Source: Rhodobiaceae bacterium (GTDB lineage: Bacteria; Pseudomonadota; Alphaproteobacteria; Parvibaculales; Parvibaculaceae). From it: DNA of 5,210 bases. The position numbers were made by a program, and so were the translations under genes. Below the pieces are notes generated by a model that had not been told where the DNA came from, ran no database searches, and was given only the letters and a program-made list of their open reading frames with translations. The DNA lies in assembly GCA_002746275.1 (NCBI GenBank), contig NVWR01000001.1:904785-909994 (forward strand). Reading direction: 5' to 3'. Shown here piece by piece: positions 1-5,210 of this stretch. Within the stretch, counting starts at the first letter, position 1. Each line of letters starts with the position of its first letter.

Positions 1-1155
1 TCCGCCAGCAGCCACCACGCGCAGAGCATAGTCTCCCTCCGGCAGATGGAAGGAGAACCTGCCCTGCTCATCCGCCCGGCTTTGCGTGAAAGGTGTGCCG
101 TCAGCCATATCAACATGCACAACGGCAGCGGCTTCCGACACCGATCCAGAAACACTCGGTGAGCTCGCATAAATTTGATCGGTAATGCCTGAAACCTCCG
201 CACGCGGCGACAGCATCAAAGCCTCGTCAAAAACAATCTCATCCCCGGGGGCAAGATCTGTAAACGGCACCTCAAGCAACTCGAGAAGACCAATCTCACT
301 CCCGTCCCCGAACAAGAACGGTTCGGAGAGCGCCAGAAACGAAAGCGCTGAGAAATCAGCGAGCGCATAAAATGGCAACTCAACCGGCTCCTCTCCCGGT
401 GATTGGCGCGTGACGGATCGCATGTGCCATCCATAGGTGATCGGGGCATCGGCATCAGAAGGACTGAGCGCGATGATAAGATCAGCCGTTCGGGCGAAGG
501 TCGCAATTTCCGTTGGGCCCCGGCTGACAAAATTTTCCTGAATAAACCCGTTGGACCTGGAGGGATCGCGTGTTGAGGCGACAAAGGGCGTGAGAGAATA
601 GAAGTTAAAAAACACGCTCGCATAGAGGCCAACGCTGGCCAGGCCCTCACGTTGCGTCAGGCGCTTTTGAATGAACAGCGTGTTTGGCTCATCTGCATCA
701 AGCCGGTAGCTGGTCTCGACAATCACGCCACCTTGTCCGCCATAGGTGCGGATAACGGCAGCGGAGGGGCCAACTTTGGCATCAATCCGGTCAATATTGA
801 CGGGCGTTTCGCGCGAGCTGTCTATCAGATCCTGTGCGCCAACATAGTGATCGTCCGCACGTCCACAATATCCAAGGTCGATGAGAACCCCGCCCCGCAC
901 CGACAATTCGCTCTCGTGGGAAATGTCGCTGACAATGGCACAGACAGAACCATTGCTCAGAACCCAATCGCCGACCCCACCTGCAGCATCAGGACCGGAC
1001 TGCACGAATTGAACAGCATTTTCACTTGTGATCTGGGTTGCGATCAAGGGGCCTGCTTGAACGCGATAAGGGAGCATCAAAACGCCCGCGGCCAGAATAC
1101 TCAAAGCAAGAATACCTGCGCGCCGCACATCAAAACCCGCCATTGTTCGCCCCAT
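1..1155 (-). CDS. Secreted protein of unknown function, carboxypeptidase-regulatory-like segment, C-terminus cut off
   Basis: The minus-strand frame is open from 1155 to the left edge without a stop, giving 385 residues with the C-terminus missing. The N-terminus looks like a Sec signal peptide: arginines at 3, 11 and 12, a hydrophobic stretch at about 13-29, and a likely cleavage after VQA near residue 34. The mature part opens with a compact beta-rich region (GVGDWVLSNG at 60-69, RGGVLIDLGYCG at 87-98). Its two cysteines, 72 and 97, could form a disulphide in the periplasm. From about residue 335 the sequence (VSGSVSE, then DEQGRFSFHLPEGDYALRV) resembles a carboxypeptidase-regulatory-like beta-sandwich. 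From memory, similar N-termini occur on secreted PHP/CehA-type metallohydrolases, but no catalytic motif is visible here, so this is only a guess. The start is uncertain. ATG at 1155 and ATG at 1143 are in frame, neither has a strong Shine-Dalgarno site, and both keep the signal peptide. The gene is separate from the ferredoxin operon upstream. Confidence 0.8.
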   Translation of the reverse strand, partial: MGRTMAGFDVRRAGILALSILAAGVLMLPYRVQAGPLIATQITSENAVQFVQSGPDAAGGVGDWVLSNGSVCAIVSDISHESELSVRGGVLIDLGYCGRADDHYVGAQDLIDSSRETPVNIDRIDAKVGPSAAVIRTYGGQGGVIVETSYRLDADEPNTLFIQKRLTQREGLASVGLYASVFFNFYSLTPFVASTRDPSRSNGFIQENFVSRGPTEIATFARTADLIIALSPSDADAPITYGWHMRSVTRQSPGEEPVELPFYALADFSALSFLALSEPFLFGDGSEIGLLELLEVPFTDLAPGDEIVFDEALMLSPRAEVSGITDQIYASSPSVSGSVSEAAAVVHVDMADGTPFTQSRADEQGRFSFHLPEGDYALRVVAAGG

Positions 1156-1201
1156 CGATTTTTTTGTGAAATGAGGCTCTAAGCTAGCATGACGGCTACC
1201 C

Positions 1202-1207
1202 AATATA
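1202..1207 (-). promoter_or_regulatory. Possible -10 element for the secreted-protein gene
   Basis: Read leftward, this hexamer is TATATT, five of six matches to the sigma-70 -10 consensus, and would place the transcript start about 40 bases before ATG 1155. No convincing -35 sits 16-18 bases upstream. Just upstream is a small palindrome, TGGGCATCCCA at 1211-1221, which could bind a regulator or simply be chance. Weak evidence. Confidence 0.25.
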
Positions 1208-1262
1208 AAATGGGCATCCCACCCTTCTAGAGCGGAACACCCAATTGTTATCCTGATAATCA

Positions 1263-1287
1263 GAACTTGAGAGGAACAGCAAGTTCC
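1263..1287 (-). terminator. Candidate 3'-end hairpin after the ferredoxin gene
   Basis: Just past the ferredoxin stop lie two mutually exclusive stems. One is 7 bp (GAACTTG at 1263-1269 with CAAGTTC at 1280-1286, 10-base loop). The other is 5 bp (GGAAC at 1273-1277 with GTTCC at 1283-1287, 5-base loop). Neither is followed on the minus strand by a run of T, so this is not a textbook intrinsic terminator. It may only stabilise the mRNA end. Confidence 0.3.
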
Positions 1288-1288
1288 G

Positions 1289-1597
1289 TCAGGCAGCATC
1301 CGGCAGACGAAGCGTCAGACCGTTCAGCGCCTCGGAGAAAATCAGCTGGCAGGAGAGCCGTTCATCGTCTTCTGCAAAATGCTCATCCAGGCGTTCCAAC
1401 TCTTCCGGGTGGGGCTCATGCAGGCGGTCGCGCCACTCATTGGCAACGTGGACCCGGCATTCACCGCATACGCTGGCACCACCACACTCCGCACCAAGCG
1501 AAAGCCCGTGCGCTCGGATGATTTCCATCACCCGCCATCCTTCAACGGCGTCCAGTTCTTGAACGGTGCCATCGCGGCCCGCGACTTTGATTTTCAT
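1289..1597 (-). CDS. [2Fe-2S] ferredoxin, adrenodoxin/ISC type
   Basis: This 102-residue cytoplasmic protein carries one electron on a plant/vertebrate-type [2Fe-2S] cluster. The four cluster ligands are visible as Cys38, Cys44, Cys47 and Cys83, in the pattern C-X5-C-X2-C-X35-C. The first three lie in AECGGASVCGECRVHV (36-51). That spacing and the full-length single-domain size fit the adrenodoxin-like class rather than chloroplast ferredoxins. The acidic stretch between Cys47 and Cys83 (PEELERLDEHFAEDDE, 64-79) is where partner reductases dock in this family. The ATG at 1597 is preceded by AGAGGG at a suitable distance. The gene follows a ferredoxin-NADP reductase by 19 bases on the same strand, so the two are almost certainly co-transcribed and the reductase is the likely electron donor. 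The acceptor (for example a P450, an oxygenase or Fe-S assembly) is not in the window. Confidence 0.93.
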   Translation of the reverse strand: MKIKVAGRDGTVQELDAVEGWRVMEIIRAHGLSLGAECGGASVCGECRVHVANEWRDRLHEPHPEELERLDEHFAEDDERLSCQLIFSEALNGLTLRLPDAA

Positions 1598-1616
1598 CGG
1601 TAACCCTCTTTACGGA

Positions 1617-2663
<1,047 letters not shown>

Positions 2664-2735
2664 TCAAGGTCCGCTAATACAACTGCGCGTGCCAATAGCA
2701 AGGCTACGCTCATCGGTAAAGACCGAAGTATGACT

Positions 2736-2763
2736 GTAATAATCACTTAAAAAACATTTTCAA
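2736..2763 (-). promoter_or_regulatory. Candidate sigma-70 promoter for the reductase-ferredoxin operon
   Basis: Read leftward, TTGAAA (2758-2763) is five of six to the -35 consensus and TATTAC (2736-2741) is four of six to the -10 consensus, with a 16-base spacer. The predicted start would leave a leader of roughly 80 bases before the reductase ATG. The site sits in the AT-rich part of the divergent spacer. Prediction from sequence alone. Confidence 0.4.
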
Positions 2764-2766
2764 GTG
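2744..2766. promoter_or_regulatory. Imperfect palindrome, possible operator
   Basis: Nine of eleven base pairs match around the centre at 2755, with perfect outer arms CACTT and AAGTG. It covers the candidate -35 and spacer of the reductase promoter, where a repressor or redox/iron regulator would act. I do not recognise it as a known box (not a Fur, OxyR or IscR consensus that I can confirm). Confidence 0.35.
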
Positions 2767-2778
2767 TAGAAACAATCT

Positions 2779-2801
2779 AATAACATATTTTTTACGTTAT
2801 T
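2779..2801. repeat. AT-rich inverted repeat in the divergent spacer
   Basis: AATAAC at 2779-2784 is repeated inverted as GTTATT at 2796-2801 with 11 bases between. It lies about a dozen bases to the right of the larger palindrome, in the AT-rich core between the reductase and aroQ. It could be a second regulator half-site pair, but in such AT-rich DNA a six-base inverted match may be chance. Confidence 0.25.
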
Positions 2802-2868
2802 TAAACAGGTTGCGACCCAGTGCCTCCGTGACAAATGACAGTTAATGCGTATGTTACCGGCAGATATC

Positions 2869-2894
2869 GGGTGGTCAGTTATAAAGCCCCACCC
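2869..2894 (+). promoter_or_regulatory. GC-rich hairpin in the aroQ upstream region, with possible -10 in its loop
   Basis: GGGTGG (2869-2874) pairs perfectly with CCACCC (2889-2894) across a 14-base loop. The loop holds TATAAA (2880-2885), a possible -10 element whose transcript would begin about 25 bases before the aroQ ATG. No good -35 matches it. If transcription starts further upstream, the hairpin would form in the mRNA leader, ending 12 bases before the Shine-Dalgarno site. No T-run follows, so it is not a terminator. Confidence 0.3.
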
Positions 2895-2906
2895 TCACCT
2901 TATTCC

Positions 2907-2910
2907 GGAG
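2907..2910 (+). promoter_or_regulatory. Ribosome binding site that fixes the aroQ start
   Basis: GGAG stands six bases before ATG 2917. The longer in-frame candidate at ATG 2845 has no such site, and its extra 24 residues do not resemble the AroQ family, so this site decides the start. Confidence 0.75.
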
Positions 2911-2916
2911 TTATTG

Positions 2917-3225
2917 ATGCCCAAGTGCGAGACCATGGCCGACGTCCGCAAAGAGGTCGACCGTATCGACCGTGAACTGGTGACGCTGTTGACGTTGCGT
3001 CAGGCCATGATGGAGGAAGCCGGTCGGATTAAACCGAAACGCGATCAGGTTCGAGATGAAGCCCGGATCGAACAGGTGGTTTCCAACGTTCTCACAGAAG
3101 CTGAGAAATCTGGCCTGTCAGCTGCCATCGCCGAGCCAGTCTGGCGGCTCTTGATTGAGAAGAGCATTGAGCACGAATTCGGCGTGTTCGACATGCTGGA
3201 GAAAAAAGCGGCGAAGACGGTTTAA
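2917..3225 (+). CDS. aroQ: Chorismate mutase, monofunctional AroQ type
   Basis: This 102-residue all-helical enzyme rearranges chorismate to prephenate, the branch point to phenylalanine and tyrosine, in the cytoplasm. It aligns without gaps over the first helix with the E. coli P-protein mutase domain. Arg11, Arg28 and Lys39 fall at the same numbers as the E. coli active-site residues, then Asp47, Arg50 and Ser83 match Asp48, Arg51 and Ser84. Two positions differ. E. coli Glu52 is Ile51 here, and E. coli Gln88 is Glu87, a substitution also found in yeast chorismate mutase, where it shifts the pH dependence. No prephenate dehydratase or dehydrogenase domain is fused, no ACT regulatory domain is present and there is no signal peptide, so the enzyme is probably not feedback-regulated by itself. 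It is the only rightward gene in the window, divergent from the reductase operon and convergent with the CMP-sugar synthetase gene. Confidence 0.93.
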   Translation: MPKCETMADVRKEVDRIDRELVTLLTLRQAMMEEAGRIKPKRDQVRDEARIEQVVSNVLTEAEKSGLSAAIAEPVWRLLIEKSIEHEFGVFDMLEKKAAKTV

Positions 3226-3240
3226 GCAGTCGCAATCACG

Positions 3241-3945
3241 CTATCTAGAACTGAGCATGCCAGTCACGAGAAACTCAACGAACTGGAAATCCAGCTCTGT
3301 ATCAATGTCGGCTGAGCGTTCTTCAGGCATCTCAAAGAGCTGGGTCTTGGGTAAAAACAACCCAACCTCCTCCATCAGAACATCGCGACGCCACACATAA
3401 ATCGATCCATTCATATCGAACGTGGCGGGAGCGTCTTGCCTGCGAATAATCGGCGGGTCGGTCGGTTTCGACAGCCCCACAGTGCCGTCGGCTCGTTCTT
3501 CAACAAGATTGAAATAGGGAGAACACTTGGCCGAGGAGCCAGTAATGACATTATCCGCCCCGCGCTCCTCCAACAATTTGACCGCTCCGATGATGTCTTC
3601 GGGCAGACGCAGCGGCGAGGTTGGTTGAAGATCAACAACCACATCGAATTTTGTACCGCGTGAGGTTTCAAGCGCTTCCACACAATGTCGAATAGCCGGC
3701 AGCTTCGCCGCCTGATCAGACGCAAGCTCGGCAGGTCGCACAACAAGCTCATCTGCACCGGCCTGTTCGCCGGCCGACAAAATGTCGGGGTCATCACTGG
3801 AAACAGCAATCACATCAAACAGACCACAGGCACGGGCCTGCTCCACCGAATGTGCGATCAAAGGTTTGCCCGCAAGCAAGCGAATGTTCTTACCCGGCAC
3901 ACCTTTCGAGCCGCCACGAGCCAGTATGGTGCAGATCCGCATCAT
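3241..3945 (-). CDS. neuA: CMP-nonulosonate (acylneuraminate) cytidylyltransferase, NeuA/LegF family
   Basis: This 234-residue enzyme activates a nine-carbon sialic-acid-like sugar with CTP, giving the CMP-sugar used by glycosyltransferases. The nucleotide-binding signature ARGGSKGVPGKN is at residues 9-20. Further family motifs are DLQPTSPLR at 105-113, RRQDAP at 168-173, MNGSIYVW at 178-185 and DIDTELDF at 213-220, whose aspartates hold the metal ion. Size is normal for the single-domain form without an esterase extension. The motifs do not tell whether the substrate is Neu5Ac, legionaminic or pseudaminic acid. The neighbouring PtmE-like gene favours legionaminic acid (inference). The start ATG overlaps the stop of the upstream gene as ATGA, with AAGG seven bases before it, so translation is probably coupled. 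A second ATG follows immediately and could serve equally. It is the last gene of the operon. Confidence 0.92.
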   Translation of the reverse strand: MMRICTILARGGSKGVPGKNIRLLAGKPLIAHSVEQARACGLFDVIAVSSDDPDILSAGEQAGADELVVRPAELASDQAAKLPAIRHCVEALETSRGTKFDVVVDLQPTSPLRLPEDIIGAVKLLEERGADNVITGSSAKCSPYFNLVEERADGTVGLSKPTDPPIIRRQDAPATFDMNGSIYVWRRDVLMEEVGLFLPKTQLFEMPEERSADIDTELDFQFVEFLVTGMLSSR

Positions 3946-5006
3946 GCAGATGCCTTGTTGCCAAACACTTTGCCAAATTCTTTTTGTGCCTGGTCCAGAT
4001 CATCAAACTGACCAATGTCAATCCAATATTCATGGATTGGGAAAGCACTGGCCAATCCATCATCCGCTATCACCGCATCAAACAATGTTGGCATATCGTA
4101 CATCTCCTCGTCCGGCACATAACGCAGGACGGAGGGCGAGAGAGCATAGATGCCCCCATTTACAAAATAGTTCTGGGTCGGCTTTTCATTGATCTCAGTG
4201 ATCTGATTGCCGCTCATTTCGACCACCCCGTAAGGCACCTGAAAACGATATTCACGCACCCCCATCGTCGCATCTGCCTCTTGATCCAGATGGAAGTCGA
4301 GCAGACGGCGAAAATTGATCGCTGTCACCAGATCCGCATTCATGACGAGAAACGGTTCCGTAGGTGCCTCAGGCAAGAGAGAAAGAGCTCCCGCAGTGCC
4401 AAGACGTTTGTTTTCCTCCAAATAGGAAATCTCAACCCCCCATTGAGAACCATCTCCAAAGTAGGCCTCCACCTTCTCCGCCTGATAATTCACTGAAAGG
4501 AAGATCCGGCTAAACCCTTGGTCCGCCAGTCGAACAATTATGCTCTCAAGGACCGGCTTGCCCCCCACAGGAATCAGCGGTTTGGGAACGGTCTCCGTCA
4601 ATGGGCGCAACCGTGTGCCCAGTCCACCCGCCATGATAACGACCCAGTTACCACTGCGGTCATCCTGCAAGATACGGTTCAGAGTCTCCAGACCTGTGAG
4701 TGCCCCCAATTCATCCACGATCGGCACCTGGGCAATCTGATATTCCCGCATCCAGCGTAGAACTGTTTTGCGATCAATCTCAGGCCCGGCGGTAATCGGA
4801 TTGGCCTTCATCACGTCTGCGACAGACGCCTCGAGAGTTTCTCCCCGCAAGATAGCGCGGCGCACATCGCCATCCGTGATGGTGCCAAGCAACATGCCCG
4901 CATCATCCACAACCAGAACAATTTGGAGAGTGCTTTCATCAAGATTGCGGATCGCTTCGCCCAATTTGGCGGTCGATGTCACAATCGTCTTTTTCCAGTC
5001 AGCCAT
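3942..5006 (-). CDS. Tandem-CBS sugar-1-phosphate nucleotidyltransferase, PtmE-like
   Basis: This 354-residue protein joins two CBS domains (about residues 8-55, ending GTITDGDVRRAIL, and 65-115) to a sugar nucleotidyltransferase domain (about 121-345). The catalytic half shows MAGGLGTRLRP at 125-135 with the KP of VPKPLIP at 140-146, GTAGAL at 203-208, MNAD at 222-225 with the metal-binding Asp225, EKP at 274-276, VNGGIY at 282-287 and YWIDIG at 327-332. In Campylobacter the same architecture is PtmE, which makes GDP-glucosamine for legionaminic acid. Here nucleotide and sugar specificity are inferred from architecture and from the flanking neuB and neuA genes. A mannose- or glucose-1-phosphate enzyme cannot be excluded. 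The CBS pair may sense adenine nucleotides. ATG 5006 was chosen because AGGTGG lies five bases upstream. The GTG at 5015 lies inside that site and adds only three residues. Confidence 0.88.
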   Translation of the reverse strand: MADWKKTIVTSTAKLGEAIRNLDESTLQIVLVVDDAGMLLGTITDGDVRRAILRGETLEASVADVMKANPITAGPEIDRKTVLRWMREYQIAQVPIVDELGALTGLETLNRILQDDRSGNWVVIMAGGLGTRLRPLTETVPKPLIPVGGKPVLESIIVRLADQGFSRIFLSVNYQAEKVEAYFGDGSQWGVEISYLEENKRLGTAGALSLLPEAPTEPFLVMNADLVTAINFRRLLDFHLDQEADATMGVREYRFQVPYGVVEMSGNQITEINEKPTQNYFVNGGIYALSPSVLRYVPDEEMYDMPTLFDAVIADDGLASAFPIHEYWIDIGQFDDLDQAQKEFGKVFGNKASA

Positions 5007-5011
5007 CAAAG

Positions 5012-5017
5012 CCACCT
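5012..5017 (-). promoter_or_regulatory. Ribosome binding site overlapping the neuB stop codon
   Basis: Read leftward, AGGTGG overlaps the last two bases of the upstream TAG stop and stands five bases before ATG 5006. It fixes the start of the nucleotidyltransferase and implies that ribosomes finishing neuB can reload directly. Confidence 0.7.
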
Positions 5018-5210
5018 ATTGCACGATAAGATCGTCGGTTTCATAAGGTCGGGCCGCATGTGTCCCAAGAAGGGACCAGTAGAGCGCCGGGCTAAGCCCC
5101 GTGCCCGGTCGTTTCACGGTCAAATTATCTTGTGTAAATACATCACCTGCAGCAATTGCGGTGCTTGCCACCAGGGACTTGCGAGCAACATCTGCCGTCG
5201 CCCTTTCAAT
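5016..5210 (-). CDS. neuB: C-terminal SAF domain of a NeuB-family nonulosonic acid synthase, N-terminus outside the window
   Basis: The last 64 residues of a gene entering from the right edge are seen, ending with TAG. They match the SAF (antifreeze-like) domain that closes sialic acid synthases: a start like ARKSLVAS, then LTVKRPGTGLSP and YWSLLG in the middle, and an ending like YETDDLIVQ. In this family the SAF domain of one subunit caps the active site of the TIM barrel of its dimer partner, and its conserved arginine contacts the amino sugar. The arginine in KRPGTG is the likely one. The enzyme condenses phosphoenolpyruvate with a six-carbon amino sugar. The barrel that would show whether this is NeuB, LegI or PseI is not in the window. 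It is the upstream member of the operon with the nucleotidyltransferase and neuA. Confidence 0.88.
   Translation of the reverse strand: MERATADVARKSLVASTAIAAGDVFTQDNLTVKRPGTGLSPALYWSLLGTHAARPYETDDLIVQ

Noticed and set aside
216..650. A 144-codon leftward open frame
   Set aside because: It is out of frame with the continuous minus-strand gene that covers the same DNA and is rich in Arg and Ser, as expected of a shadow frame.
652..1182. A 176-codon rightward open frame
   Set aside because: It lies opposite the secreted-protein gene, its translation has no recognisable domain, and the minus-strand frame there shows a signal peptide and sensible composition.
1248..1259. Short palindrome TTATCCTGATAA as a terminator or operator
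   Set aside because: A two-base loop is too tight for a stable hairpin, no T-run follows, and a five-base AT-rich match is easily chance.
2845..2916. N-terminal extension of aroQ from ATG 2845
   Set aside because: The 24 added residues do not fit the family, the region carries a hairpin and a possible -10, and a good GGAG precedes ATG 2917.
3852..4496. A 214-codon rightward open frame
   Set aside because: It is antisense to the nucleotidyltransferase, whose motifs are clear, and has no family features or ribosome site.
5007..5015. GTG 5015 as start of the nucleotidyltransferase
   Set aside because: It overlaps the AGGTGG that serves ATG 5006, which has the better spacing.

Overview
The window looks like chromosomal DNA from an alphaproteobacterium. 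This is inferred from the moderate GC content, the compact gene order, a short stand-alone AroQ chorismate mutase of alphaproteobacterial style, and a thioredoxin-reductase-like ferredoxin-NADP reductase paired with an adrenodoxin-type ferredoxin. No genus can be assigned. Six protein genes fill almost all of it. Five read leftward (minus strand) and only aroQ reads rightward. I see no RNA gene, mobile element, CRISPR array or attachment site.

Left third (1-1155): an open frame on the minus strand runs off the left edge. It encodes a secreted, beta-rich protein with a signal peptide and a carboxypeptidase-regulatory-like segment where the window cuts it off. The rest of the protein, and so its function, lies outside. 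A 133-base spacer (1156-1288) with small palindromes separates it from the next gene.

Middle (1289-3225): a two-gene leftward operon makes a flavin ferredoxin-NADP(+) reductase and, 19 bases downstream, a [2Fe-2S] ferredoxin. Together they form an NADPH-to-ferredoxin electron relay whose final acceptor is not visible. A 268-base divergent control region follows. It has an AT-rich core with an imperfect 23-base palindrome placed over a candidate promoter for the reductase. aroQ starts on its far side and makes prephenate for phenylalanine and tyrosine synthesis.

Right third (3241-5210): this is the end of a nonulosonic (sialic-acid-like) sugar operon. In transcription order it holds the C-terminal SAF domain of a NeuB-family synthase (cut by the right edge), a tandem-CBS sugar nucleotidyltransferase resembling PtmE, and a NeuA-family CMP-sugar synthetase. 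The genes are packed tightly: the Shine-Dalgarno site of the second overlaps the stop of the first, and the second and third overlap by four bases (ATGA). The PtmE-like enzyme points to a legionaminic-acid-type sugar made through GDP-linked intermediates rather than ordinary Neu5Ac. That assignment is inference, because the dehydratase, aminotransferase and epimerase genes that would settle it are not in the window. The operon ends 15 bases from the end of aroQ, facing it.
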